Positions 15,039 to 22,986 are shown, counted from the stretch's first letter. The stretch: 23,511 nt of DNA from Lachnospiraceae bacterium UBA7199 (GCA_002490775.1 DKUR01000079.1:1-23511), one strand, 5' to 3'. The notes: generated by a model not told the origin, from the letters alone. Made by a program: numbers and translations.

Positions 15039-17129
15039 ATGAATATTTACACAACTGATAAGATCAGAAACGTAGCGCTGCTTGGACATGGCGGAAGCGG
15101 AAAGACCAGTTTGGTAGAGGCTATGGCATATTTATCAGGTATTACATCCAGATTAGGAAAAGTAGATGACGGCAATACTGTCAGTGACTTTGGCAAGGAA
15201 GAGCAGAAGAGAAAAATATCCATTAGTACTTCCGTCGTTCCTGTTGAATGGGAAGGATATAAGATTAATCTGTTAGATGCACCCGGCTTTTTTGATTTTT
15301 CAGGTGAAGTAGAAGAGGCAATCAGTGCAGCGGGCGCAGCGATTATTGTTGTAAATGGTAAATCTGGTGTGGAAGTAGGCACACAAAAAGCATGGGATAT
15401 CTGTGAAAAATATAAACTGCCTCGTATGATTTATGTAAGCAATATGGACGTGGACAATGCATCATTCAGGCAGGTTGTGGAAGACATGACACAAATGTTT
15501 GGTAAAAAGATGGCTCCATTCCATCTGCCCATCCGCGAAAATGAAAAGTTTGTGGGATATGTTAATGTAATTACTGAGACAGGTAATAGATGGCAGGGAA
15601 AGGATGTTGTGGAATGTGAGGTTCCGGAATATAACAAGGCAAACCTTCAGATCTGTCGAGAAACTCTTATGGAAGCAGTAGCAGAAACCAGCGAGGAAAT
15701 GATGGAGCGCTATTTCGGAGGCGAAACCTTCTCAGACGCTGAAATAAGGGCAGCTCTTAGAACCAATGTGTGTGATGGCAGTATCGTTCCTATGACGATG
15801 GGATCAAATGTTTTATGTCAGGGAATGTATACACTGCTTGACGATATCATTAAATACTTCCCAAGTCCTGAAAATAGAACAGTGGCAGGGATTAATATGA
15901 AGACCAATGAAATTTATCATGCAGACTATGATTTTTCTAAGGCAAAATCTGCGTATATTTGGAAAACCATTGTGGATCCTTTCATTGGAAAATATTCATT
16001 GATCAAAGTAAATTCCGGTGTACTTAAGACAGATGATGTGATTTATAATGTGGATAAGGATATAGAGGAGAAGATTGGTAAGTTATATGTGCTTCAGGGA
16101 AATAAGCCTGTTGAAGTTAAGGAACTTCATGCAGGAGATATTGGCGCACTGGCAAAGCTGACAGCCGCAAGAACTGGAAACAGTTTATCTACCAAGGCTA
16201 CTACCATTAAGTTTGGAAAATGGGAAATGCCTACACCATATACATACATGCGCTACAAACCTAAGAATAAAGGTGATGTTGACAAGATTTCTCAGGCACT
16301 TCAGAAGATTTCTCATGAAGATTTGACTATGAAGTATGTAAATGATTCTGAGAATAAACAGATGCTTCTTTATGGAATGGGCGATCTGCACCTTGAAGTG
16401 ATTGCCAGTAAGCTTTTAAATGAATATAAGGTTGAAATTGAATTGACTGAGCCTAAAGTAGCCTTTAGAGAAACAATTAAGAAAACTTCTGATGTAGAAT
16501 ATAAGTATAAAAAGCAGTCAGGCGGACACGGACAGTATGGCCATGTTAAGATGAAATTTGAACCTTCAGGTAATTTGGAAGAGGCTTATGAGTTTGAACA
16601 GATCGTAGTAGGCGGTGCGGTTCCTAAGAACTATTTCCCGGCAGTAGAAAAGGGAATTCAGGAATCCGTACTGAAAGGGCCTATGGCAGCTTATCCGGTT
16701 GTGGGAGTTAAGGCAATTCTTTATGATGGATCTTATCATCCGGTGGACTCTTCTGAAATGGCTTTTAAGATGGCTACGATCCAGGCCTTTAAGAAAGGAT
16801 TTATGGAGGCACATCCAGTTTTGCTTGAGCCGATTGCTTCCATGAAAGTGACAGTACCTGATTCCTATACAGGAGATGTTATGGGTGACTTGAATAAGAG
16901 AAGAGGAAGAGTGCTTGGCATGAATCCGGCTCCTGGCGGTAAACAGGTTATTGAGGCTGATGTGCCTATGATGAGCTTGTTTGGATATTGTACGGACCTT
17001 CGTTCCATGACCGGTGGACGCGGCGAGTATGAATATGAGTTTTCACGTTATGAGCAGGCACCCAGTGATGTACAGGAGAAGGAAGTGGCAGCAAGGGCGG
17101 CTAAGGTTGCTGAAGGTGCAGAAGAGTAA
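15039..17129 (+). CDS. Elongation factor G-like GTPase (EF-G2 type)
   Basis: A 696-residue translational GTPase with the full EF-G domain order (G, II, III, IV, V), but not canonical EF-G: the P-loop is GHGGSGKT (16-23) instead of GHIDAGKT, the G3 motif is DAPGFFDF (from D80) instead of DTPGHVDF, and the G4 motif reads SNMD (NMD 135-137) where NKMD is usual. These differences mark the EF-G-like/EF-G2 group. Its exact cellular role is uncertain; related EF-G2 proteins of other bacteria have altered ribosome-stimulated GTPase activity. Domain IV is present (SGGHGQYGHVKMKFEP, GGAVPKNYFPAVEKGI). It is not next to rpsL, rpsG or tuf, unlike the main fusA. I chose ATG 15039 since TGGAGGG precedes it; the in-frame TTG at 15006 lacks a ribosome site. 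It is a single-gene unit with its own promoter and terminator. Confidence 0.92.
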   Translation: MNIYTTDKIRNVALLGHGGSGKTSLVEAMAYLSGITSRLGKVDDGNTVSDFGKEEQKRKISISTSVVPVEWEGYKINLLDAPGFFDFSGEVEEAISAAGAAIIVVNGKSGVEVGTQKAWDICEKYKLPRMIYVSNMDVDNASFRQVVEDMTQMFGKKMAPFHLPIRENEKFVGYVNVITETGNRWQGKDVVECEVPEYNKANLQICRETLMEAVAETSEEMMERYFGGETFSDAEIRAALRTNVCDGSIVPMTMGSNVLCQGMYTLLDDIIKYFPSPENRTVAGINMKTNEIYHADYDFSKAKSAYIWKTIVDPFIGKYSLIKVNSGVLKTDDVIYNVDKDIEEKIGKLYVLQGNKPVEVKELHAGDIGALAKLTAARTGNSLSTKATTIKFGKWEMPTPYTYMRYKPKNKGDVDKISQALQKISHEDLTMKYVNDSENKQMLLYGMGDLHLEVIASKLLNEYKVEIELTEPKVAFRETIKKTSDVEYKYKKQSGGHGQYGHVKMKFEPSGNLEEAYEFEQIVVGGAVPKNYFPAVEKGIQESVLKGPMAAYPVVGVKAILYDGSYHPVDSSEMAFKMATIQAFKKGFMEAHPVLLEPIASMKVTVPDSYTGDVMGDLNKRRGRVLGMNPAPGGKQVIEADVPMMSLFGYCTDLRSMTGGRGEYEYEFSRYEQAPSDVQEKEVAARAAKVAEGAEE

Positions 17130-17168
17130 ACATGTTTTTAAAAGAATAAGTTCTTTTTAGAAGAAGGA

Positions 17169-17213
17169 AACAGGATGCTGTATATGGGGGTATACAGCAT
17201 CCTGTTGTATTTT
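17169..17213 (+). terminator. Intrinsic terminator of EF-G-like gene
   Basis: Perfect 16-bp stem, 17169-17184 with 17191-17206, loop TGGGGG, followed by GTATTTTA. The T-rich tail is interrupted, and it overlaps the -35 box of the next promoter (17205-17210). Confidence 0.85.
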
Positions 17214-17233
17214 ATTGGCAGAAATTGTATAAT
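17205..17233 (+). promoter_or_regulatory. Sigma-A promoter overlapping the preceding terminator
   Basis: TTGTAT (17205-17210), 17-bp spacer, perfect TATAAT (17228-17233). The -35 box begins inside the terminator stem. Predicted start near 17240, so the TTG at 17225 cannot be the start of the next gene; ATG 17273 with AAGGAG (17258-17263) fits. Confidence 0.78.
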
Positions 17234-17272
17234 CTATGCTATATGAGTTTAAAAGACAAGGAGCATATTCTC

Positions 17273-18919
17273 ATGAAAAAAAATAAAATAATCAGAAACC
17301 TTATCATTGGTCTTGCGATTGTGATTGCGCTTGGTGTGTATTATTATGTGACGATACCTGCAATCAATATTCATTCTTCAGGAACCTGGGGAGCAATTTT
17401 CCTGATCATTGGTATTTTAATGCTTTTTTCACTGGTGAAGCATTTTAAAGGAAATGTGGAAAGCACAGTGGAAGGCATTAGTAAAATGCAGTTTCGGCTA
17501 AAAGAAACCAGTCTTATGTTTAAAATTTTAGGCATTTTGATGCTGCTATTACTTGCTGCTTATGGGATTGGCTATTTATTGTCCTCCCCCTTTTTTAATG
17601 CGGCAAAATATCAGAGCCTATTAAGTATTGAGGAAAGAAACTTTACAGACGACATAAAAGAAGTGGATTATCAGACGATTCCTCTTTTAGATAAGGATTC
17701 GGCGGCTATTTTAGGAAACAGGAAAATGGGAAGCATGGTGGACATGGTTTCTCAGTTTGAAGTGGCCAGTGATTATTCACAGATTAATTATAAGGGAAAA
17801 CCGGTTCGCGTGACGCCCCTTACTTATGCCAGTCCCATCAAATGGCTCACTAACCAGAGAAACGGAATTCCTGCCTATATTTTGATTGATATGACCACAC
17901 AGGATACGGAATGCGTGAAGCTTACAGAAGGTATTAAATATTCAAAAGGGGAATATTTTAACAGAAATATTTACAGGCATTTGCGTTTTCATTTTCCAAC
18001 TTATATTTTTGCTGAGCAGATCTTTTTTGAAATTGATGATGAAGGGACGCCTTATTGGGTATGTCCTGTAAAAAAGTTTAATATTGGTCTGTTTGGCGGA
18101 CAGACCATTGGAAGGGTAGTGCTGTGTAATGCGCAGACGGGGGAATGTACGGATTATGCAGTGGAAGATGTACCTGCATGGATTGACAAGGTTTATTCGG
18201 CGGAACTTTTAATTGATTTGTATGATTATTCAGGGCTGTTAAAGCATGGCTATTGGAACTCCTTGTTAGGGCAGAAGGATTGTCTTCAGTCTACTAATGG
18301 GTACAATTATATAGCTCTTGATGATGATGTCTGGGTTTATACCGGAGTGACCAGTGTCAGCGGTGACCAGTCTAATGTGGGATTTGTGCTGATGAATCAG
18401 CGAACAATGGAGACGCGTTATTATAAGGTGGAAGGAGCTATTGAGGATTCGGCAATGTCTTCAGCAGAAGGACAGGTACAAAACCTGGGATATCGGGCAA
18501 CGTTTCCCCTGCTTCTTAATATTGCAGATGAGCCTACTTATTTTATGGCACTGAAGGATGGAGCCGGGCTTGTCAAAAAATACGCAATGGTTAATGTTCA
18601 GAAATATCAATGGGTGGCCATTGGTGATACCTTAAAAGAATGTGAAAAGAATTATACAGAGCTTTTAAGCACGAATGGAATTGTAAGCAGTATGGCAGAG
18701 GAGCTAAAGCGTATTACTGGAAAAATTAAAAGTATTTCATCTATTGTTTTAGAGGGCAATACCCATTATTATATTTGTCTGGAAAACAGCGGCGATATTT
18801 TTGATCTTGATATGCAGGACAAATCGTTGATTCAGATTGTGAAATACCAGATTGGAGATCAGGTGACGTTTGAATATTTGGATGGCTATGGGCTTAACCA
18901 GGTAAAGTCGATTAAGTGA
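17273..18919 (+). CDS. Hypothetical membrane protein, three N-terminal helices plus large soluble domain
   Basis: A 548-residue protein that I do not recognise. Three hydrophobic helices lie at about residues 8-28, 38-58 and 81-104; the basic N-terminus (MKKNKIIR) suggests inside start, which would put the roughly 440-residue remainder outside the membrane. That domain is mixed alpha/beta with many aromatic residues (e.g. GYNYIALDDDVWVYTGVTSVSG, of which the DDDVWVYTG part stands out) and few cysteines. Residues about 490-548 (IKSISSIVLEGNTHYYICLEN ... VTFEYLDGYGLNQVKSIK) look like a small beta-rich module. No catalytic motif is evident. It has its own promoter, no operon partner, and leuS follows with a separate promoter. 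A structure search would be the best route to a function. Confidence 0.75.
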   Translation: MKKNKIIRNLIIGLAIVIALGVYYYVTIPAINIHSSGTWGAIFLIIGILMLFSLVKHFKGNVESTVEGISKMQFRLKETSLMFKILGILMLLLLAAYGIGYLLSSPFFNAAKYQSLLSIEERNFTDDIKEVDYQTIPLLDKDSAAILGNRKMGSMVDMVSQFEVASDYSQINYKGKPVRVTPLTYASPIKWLTNQRNGIPAYILIDMTTQDTECVKLTEGIKYSKGEYFNRNIYRHLRFHFPTYIFAEQIFFEIDDEGTPYWVCPVKKFNIGLFGGQTIGRVVLCNAQTGECTDYAVEDVPAWIDKVYSAELLIDLYDYSGLLKHGYWNSLLGQKDCLQSTNGYNYIALDDDVWVYTGVTSVSGDQSNVGFVLMNQRTMETRYYKVEGAIEDSAMSSAEGQVQNLGYRATFPLLLNIADEPTYFMALKDGAGLVKKYAMVNVQKYQWVAIGDTLKECEKNYTELLSTNGIVSSMAEELKRITGKIKSISSIVLEGNTHYYICLENSGDIFDLDMQDKSLIQIVKYQIGDQVTFEYLDGYGLNQVKSIK

Positions 18920-18929
18920 CGCAGGTTTC

Positions 18930-18958
18930 TTGACATTTTGCCACAATATAGGTAAACT
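18930..18958 (+). promoter_or_regulatory. Sigma-A promoter of leuS
   Basis: Perfect TTGACA (18930-18935), 17-bp spacer, TAAACT (18953-18958). The leader is only about 35 bases, so there is no room for a T-box, unlike pheST. Confidence 0.78.
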
Positions 18959-18999
18959 TGTAACTGTTCAGCTACGGAAAAATGAGAGGAGTGTAAACG

Positions 19000-21411
19000 A
19001 TGGCAGCACCATATAATCACAGAGAGGTAGAAACAAAATGGCAGAAGATATGGGATGAGGAAAAGGCATTCAAGACTTCTGATGATTATTCAAAACCAAA
19101 ATATTATGCATTGGTAGAATTTCCATATCCTTCAGGACAGGGATTGCATGTAGGACATCCAAGGCCTTATACAGCGCTGGATATTGTAGCAAGGAAAAGA
19201 AGGATGCAGGGGTATAATGTTCTTTATCCAATGGGATGGGATGCATTTGGACTTCCCACAGAAAATTATGCCATTCATAATCATATCCATCCAAAGATTG
19301 TAACGAAAAATAATGTAGAACGTTTTAAAGGACAGCTTCATTCTCTGGGCTATTCTTTTGACTGGGATAGAGAAATCAATACCACAGATGTTGGTTACTA
19401 TAAATGGACGCAGTGGATCTTTTTAAAGTTATTTAATGCAGGACTGGCATATAAGGCAGAAATGCCTATTAACTGGTGTACCTCCTGTAAGGTAGGACTG
19501 GCCAATGAAGAGGTGGTAAATGGCGTTTGTGAGCGATGTGGTTCTGAAGTGGTTCGCAAGGTGAAAAGCCAGTGGATGCTTAAAATTACCGAATATGCAG
19601 ATAAGCTTTTGGAAGGACTTGACAGTGTAGATTATGTGGAACGGGTTAAGGTTTCCCAGAAAAACTGGATTGGAAAATCTACTGGTGCGGAAGTGGATTT
19701 TGTTTTAAAGGATAAAGAAGACAAGCTTACTATTTACACAACAAGACCAGATACTTTATTTGGTGTAACCTATATGGTAATGAGCCCAGAACATCCTTTC
19801 ATTGACAAGTATAAAGAAAACATAAAGAATTGGGATGATGTGATCTCCTATAGAGAGCTGGCGGCGAGAAAGTCAGATTTTGAACGTACAGAGCTTGCAA
19901 AGGATAAAACCGGCGTAATGCTGGATGGGTTAACCGCAGTAAATCCTGTAAATGGAGAAGAAATTCCTATATGGATATCTGATTATGTGCTTATGAGTTA
20001 TGGCACTGGCGCAATCATGGCAGTACCGGCCCATGATGAAAGAGACTGGGAATTTGCCAAGAAATTTAATATGCCTATCATTGAGGTGGTGGCAGGAAGT
20101 CCTGTAGATGTGAAAGAAGCGGTGTTTACGGATGTGGCGACAGGAACCCTTGTAAATTCAGGATTTTTGAATGGCCTATCCGTTGCAGATGCAAAAGAAA
20201 AAATTATTGCATTTTTAACCGAAAAGGGGATTGGACATAAAAAGACCAATTTTAAACTTCGCGACTGGGTATTTTCCAGACAGCGTTATTGGGGAGAACC
20301 GATTCCCATTGTAAAATGTGAAAAGTGCGGCTATGTTGCACTTCCTGAAAGCGAACTTCCCTTGGAACTGCCGGAAGTGGAAAGCTATATGCCGACAGAT
20401 AACGGAGAGTCGCCTCTGGCACATATGACTGACTGGGTGAAAACTACCTGTCCCTGCTGTGGTGGTCCTGCTCTTAGAGAAACAGATACCATGCCCCAGT
20501 GGGCTGGATCTTCCTGGTATTTCTTAAGATATACCGATCCGAAAAATGATAAAGAGCTGGCAAGCAAAGAAGCCTTAAACTACTGGATGCCTGTTGACTG
20601 GTATAATGGAGGAATGGAGCATACTACGCTTCACCTTCTGTATTCCCGTTTCTGGCACAGATTCTTGTATGATGAAAAGATAGTTCCTTGTCCAGAACCA
20701 TATCTTAAGAGAACTTCTCATGGCATGATTTTAGGTTCTAACGGTGAAAAGATGAGCAAATCCCGGGGGAATGTAGTAAATCCTGATGATATTGTAAGGG
20801 ATTATGGTGCAGATACTTTAAGAACCTATGAGATGTTTATTGGAGCGTTTGAATTAAGCGCTGCATGGAGCGAAGACGGTGTGAAGGGATGCCGCAGATT
20901 CCTTGAAAGAGTTTGGAAATTGCAGGATATTCTGGTAGAAGGCGATGGATACTCCAAAGATCTGGAAGTGACTATGCACCAGACAATCAAAAAAGTAAGC
21001 AATGATTTTGAAAATCTGAAATATAATACGGCGATTGCAGCTATGATGTCGCTGATCAATGATTTTTACAGGAAAAATAAAGTGACCAGAGGAGAATTTA
21101 AGACGCTGCTTACGCTGCTTAATCCGGTTGCACCTCATATTACAGAAGAAATATGGCAGGCAGCAGGATTTGGAGGATATATTTATCAAACTGCATGGCC
21201 GGAATTTGATGAGGCTAAAACCATTGAAGCAACTATAGAAATTGCTGTACAGATTAATGGAAAGACCAGAGCTACTTTGGAAATTGCAAGAGATGAGGCA
21301 AAGGATACAGTAATTGCCAAGGCAAAAGAAACCATTGCCGAGAAACTGACAGGAAATATTGTAAAGGAAATTTATGTACCTGGCAGGATCGTGAATATTG
21401 TTATGAAATAA
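19000..21411 (+). CDS. leuS: Leucine--tRNA ligase
   Basis: An 803-residue class I synthetase charging tRNA-Leu. Seen: the HIGH-type motif HVGHP (50-54) after PYPSGQGL; a zinc-binding Cys cluster (CTSCKVGLANEEVVNGVCERCG); the CP1 editing domain with TTRPDTLFG and YGTGAIMAVPAHDERDWEFA, which hydrolyses mischarged tRNA; a second Cys motif (CEKCGYVALP ... CPCCGG); KMSKS (584-588); an anticodon-binding helical domain; and a C-terminal tail domain. Length is typical of bacterial LeuRS. The ATG has GAGAGGAG upstream. It is a single-gene unit between a strong promoter and a shared terminator. Confidence 0.98.
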   Translation: MAAPYNHREVETKWQKIWDEEKAFKTSDDYSKPKYYALVEFPYPSGQGLHVGHPRPYTALDIVARKRRMQGYNVLYPMGWDAFGLPTENYAIHNHIHPKIVTKNNVERFKGQLHSLGYSFDWDREINTTDVGYYKWTQWIFLKLFNAGLAYKAEMPINWCTSCKVGLANEEVVNGVCERCGSEVVRKVKSQWMLKITEYADKLLEGLDSVDYVERVKVSQKNWIGKSTGAEVDFVLKDKEDKLTIYTTRPDTLFGVTYMVMSPEHPFIDKYKENIKNWDDVISYRELAARKSDFERTELAKDKTGVMLDGLTAVNPVNGEEIPIWISDYVLMSYGTGAIMAVPAHDERDWEFAKKFNMPIIEVVAGSPVDVKEAVFTDVATGTLVNSGFLNGLSVADAKEKIIAFLTEKGIGHKKTNFKLRDWVFSRQRYWGEPIPIVKCEKCGYVALPESELPLELPEVESYMPTDNGESPLAHMTDWVKTTCPCCGGPALRETDTMPQWAGSSWYFLRYTDPKNDKELASKEALNYWMPVDWYNGGMEHTTLHLLYSRFWHRFLYDEKIVPCPEPYLKRTSHGMILGSNGEKMSKSRGNVVNPDDIVRDYGADTLRTYEMFIGAFELSAAWSEDGVKGCRRFLERVWKLQDILVEGDGYSKDLEVTMHQTIKKVSNDFENLKYNTAIAAMMSLINDFYRKNKVTRGEFKTLLTLLNPVAPHITEEIWQAAGFGGYIYQTAWPEFDEAKTIEATIEIAVQINGKTRATLEIARDEAKDTVIAKAKETIAEKLTGNIVKEIYVPGRIVNIVMK

Positions 21412-21413
21412 GT

Positions 21414-21473
21414 AAAACCCCACCACCTTGGAGCGAGAAAATTATACTGAATCGCAACAGGCGGCGGGGTTTT
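21414..21473. terminator. Terminator shared by leuS and the convergent minus-strand gene
   Basis: AAAACCCC (21414-21421) pairs with GGGGTTTT (21466-21473), extended by the partly matching ACCACC/GGCGGC; the loop is long. Both strands end in GGGGTTTT, and the converging genes stop at 21411 and 21483, so I read it as bidirectional. Confidence 0.65.
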
Positions 21474-21482
21474 GAACATTGG

Positions 21483-21752
21483 CTATTTTCTGGATCGCAT
21501 AGCCATGATTTTTTCAATTTTTCCGATTTCTTCAGGCGAGGCATGTTTGCGGAGTACCGCTACGATAGTGTCTATTTCATTATCGGAAAAGGAGACTTTT
21601 TTTTCCTGCCCGCGTTTCATAACAGCCATTAAAAAAGGAAGCATTTGTTCTTTTTTCAGATTGCTGCTTTCAAACATCAGTGCCTGGAGAAATTCAAGTT
21701 TATAGGGATCAATATTTTTTAGGGACTCGTCTTTCATCCAATCATTCTGCAT
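21483..21752 (-). CDS. Hypothetical protein, 89 residues
   Basis: A small, charged, helical protein beginning MQNDWMKDESLKNI and ending KIEKIMAMRSRK; I do not recognise it and see no signal peptide or membrane helix. I chose ATG 21752 because GGAGG (21765-21761 on the minus strand) sits 8 bases before it; an in-frame ATG at 21776 lacks such a site. Its start overlaps the end of the upstream 207-residue gene by 11 bases, so the two are translationally coupled and likely act together. The repeated segment character (LKKEQMLPFLMAVMKRG, then a KHASPEEIGKIEKI tail) suggests a helical-bundle or partner-binding protein. Confidence 0.75.
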   Translation of the reverse strand: MQNDWMKDESLKNIDPYKLEFLQALMFESSNLKKEQMLPFLMAVMKRGQEKKVSFSDNEIDTIVAVLRKHASPEEIGKIEKIMAMRSRK

Positions 21753-22365
21753 GGTGATTACCTCCAAACATTTCATACATTTGTTTTTGCTCAGGAGAGA
21801 GCATATTCATTAGCAGGTTCATCATGTCAAAGCTGCCGGAAGAATTGGAAGAATGTTCCGATTCTGGTTGTGAGGCGGCGCCTGACTCAGAAGAAGCTGT
21901 CTCTGTGCCGGAATGGTCTGCGGTATCTTCTGAGGAAGAATTTTGCATTGAGGCTGCAAAAGTATTTATATCAGGAGCAAAATTTGCAAATTCGCTCATG
22001 TCAGGCATAAAATCCTTCATGAAATCCATAGTCTTTGACATTTCCTTGTACATTTCTATTCCTTGAAAAATGCTTCGAATCTGCTCTAACTGTTTTTTTT
22101 CATTTTCTGTGCAGTAGGGAAGAAGCTCGGAGCACATTTTAAAAATATCAGGAGAAGATTCTTTTTCCATACATCCACAGAGGGAATAAGGATGCTTTTT
22201 TAAAAATTCTATTGTGTAGTTTAATTCCAGAAACTTAATGTAGACTGCCATTGACTTTTGTGTTTGATTATCCATATAGGGAAGTATAATTTTAAGCATC
22301 TGTATATGATTGGTGCAAAAGAGAGTATCAAATGCAATTACCTTACTGCGCTCATTTGAATCCAT
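21742..22365 (-). CDS. Hypothetical protein, 207 residues, acidic Ser-rich linker
   Basis: An unrecognised cytoplasmic-looking protein. Residues 1-130 are mainly helical (HIQMLKIILPYM, LEQIRSIFQGIEMYKEMSK) with four cysteines, including the pair in LCGCMEKE. Residues about 138-177 form a Ser/Glu-rich disordered linker (SSSEDTADHSGTETASSESG). The C-terminus is a short amphipathic module (FDMMNLLMNMLSPEQKQMYEMF). Such an acidic linker between a folded part and a short helix suggests a scaffold or adaptor. The start has GGGAAGGAG 5 bases upstream, and the gene overlaps its 89-residue neighbour. A possible sigma-E-like promoter precedes it, which would place the pair in sporulation, but this is inference only. 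Confidence 0.78.
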   Translation of the reverse strand: MDSNERSKVIAFDTLFCTNHIQMLKIILPYMDNQTQKSMAVYIKFLELNYTIEFLKKHPYSLCGCMEKESSPDIFKMCSELLPYCTENEKKQLEQIRSIFQGIEMYKEMSKTMDFMKDFMPDMSEFANFAPDINTFAASMQNSSSEDTADHSGTETASSESGAASQPESEHSSNSSGSFDMMNLLMNMLSPEQKQMYEMFGGNHHAE

Positions 22366-22391
22366 AACTGCTCCTTCCCACCTGTTTCAAT

Positions 22392-22420
22392 ATTTTATGT
22401 TTCAAAATTCCGTGGTATGC
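22392..22420 (-). promoter_or_regulatory. Possible sigma-E-like (sporulation) promoter
   Basis: On the minus strand: GCATACC (22420-22414), 14-bp spacer, CATAAAAT (22399-22392). The -10 matches the mother-cell sigma-E consensus CATACAHT in seven of eight positions, and the spacing fits; the -35 matches about five of seven. It starts just after the terminator of the HCB gene. No good sigma-A promoter is visible in the 58 bases between that terminator and the start codon. Confidence 0.35.
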
Positions 22421-22422
22421 AG

Positions 22423-22452
22423 AAAAGTAGGCTCTTTTCAGAGCCTACTTTT
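22423..22452 (-). terminator. Intrinsic terminator of the HCB protein gene
   Basis: Perfect 13-bp stem, AAAAGTAGGCTCT (22423-22435) with 22440-22452, and a 4-base loop. Read on the minus strand it ends in ACTTTTCT, 32 bases after the HCB stop codon. It separates the HCB gene from the two unknown genes. Confidence 0.82.
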
Positions 22453-22483
22453 CAGACATGATGAAAAGAATTGCTGTTTGTGA

Positions 22484-22726
22484 TTAGCATCCACATCCAC
22501 ATCCGAATCCAAATCCATTACCGCCGCCACAGCAGGACAGTAAGAGAATGATCCAGATAATATCGCAACCACAGTTGTTGTCGCCGCCATTAAAGAAGCC
22601 GCCGTTACCGCCGCATCCGCCACAGCAGGACAGTAAAAGGAGAATCCAGATAATAGAGCAGCATCCGTTATTTCCATTATTAACGCTTGATCCGCATCCA
22701 CATCCAGTAGCTGTTAAATCACTCAT
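22484..22726 (-). CDS. Chorion class high-cysteine (HCB) protein 13-like
   Basis: An 80-residue protein with many Cys and Gly (starts MSDLTATGCGCGSS, ends GFGFGCGCGC). Two copies of a hydrophobic module, SIIWILLLLSCCGG and DIIWIILLLSCCGG, are joined by Gly/Asn/Cys-rich segments. Lachnospiraceae carry such proteins under the name chorion class high-cysteine HCB protein 13; the label comes from resemblance to silkmoth eggshell protein composition and the function is unknown. A cross-linked or membrane-embedded surface or spore-layer role is a reasonable guess. I chose ATG 22726 because TTGGAGGC precedes it; an in-frame ATG further upstream (22768) has no such site and lies across the possible promoter. 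It has its own terminator, so it is a single-gene unit. Confidence 0.8.
   Translation of the reverse strand: MSDLTATGCGCGSSVNNGNNGCCSIIWILLLLSCCGGCGGNGGFFNGGDNNCGCDIIWIILLLSCCGGGNGFGFGCGCGC
22524..22654 (-). repeat. Two direct repeats of 38 bp inside the HCB gene
   Basis: Copies at 22524-22561 and 22617-22654, 93 bases apart start to start (31 codons). The first 20 bases and the last 10 or so are identical; the middle differs. They encode the IIWI(L/I)LLLSCCGG module, showing that the gene arose by in-frame duplication. Confidence 0.88.
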
Positions 22727-22762
22727 ATTTATTTGCCTCCAAAATTTTTTTGTTTTATGGTT

Positions 22763-22790
22763 TATCATATGTGGTATGGCTTGTATGTGT
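22763..22790 (-). promoter_or_regulatory. Possible sigma-K-like promoter of the HCB gene
   Basis: On the minus strand: AC (22790-22789), 17-base spacer, CATATGATA (22771-22763), a full match to the sigma-K pattern AC-N16/17-CATANNNTA. The pattern is short and the area AT-rich, so chance is possible. No good sigma-A match was found for this gene. Confidence 0.3.
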
Positions 22791-22847
22791 TTCTTAAAAA
22801 GAAAAATATTAAAACAAAATTTTAATTATTAATTTTTAGTAAAAATA

Positions 22848-22876
22848 TTGACATGATAAAGATATTCAATTATGCT
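22848..22876 (+). promoter_or_regulatory. Sigma-A promoter of right-hand PD-(D/E)XK gene
   Basis: Perfect TTGACA (22848-22853), 17-bp spacer, TATGCT (22871-22876). Predicted start near 22883, giving a leader of about 150 bases with two hairpins and a small ORF before the nuclease start. Confidence 0.68.
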
Positions 22877-22909
22877 GAATATATAAAATCTGAAAAACAT
22901 TCAAAAAAG

Positions 22910-22940
22910 TGTGCATATCGCACATCTGGCAGCTTCTGCC
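22910..22940 (+). other. Two adjacent small hairpins in the nuclease-gene leader
   Basis: TGTGC (22910-22914) pairs with GCACA (22920-22924), loop of 5; four bases later GGCAG (22928-22932) pairs with CTGCC (22936-22940), loop of 3. No T-run follows, so this is not a terminator. The rest of the 306-base gap 22727-23032 holds the promoters listed separately, AT-rich sequence and a small ORF. Confidence 0.5.
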
Positions 22941-22986
22941 CGAAATCACAAACACAAATTAACTTATGAAAGGCAGGAAAGCTGAC

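Noticed and set aside
18920..18999. Leu T-box before leuS
   Set aside because: Only 80 bases with a clear TTGACA promoter; no T-box sequence or terminator hairpin.
20854..21426. A 190-codon open frame opposite leuS
   Set aside because: leuS is intact on the other strand with all motifs; the antisense frame lacks a ribosome site, and its product shows no domain character.
22548..22832. A 94-codon plus-strand frame opposite the HCB gene
   Set aside because: Pro/Gln/His-rich antisense of Gly/Cys codons; the minus-strand frame has the ribosome site and terminator.
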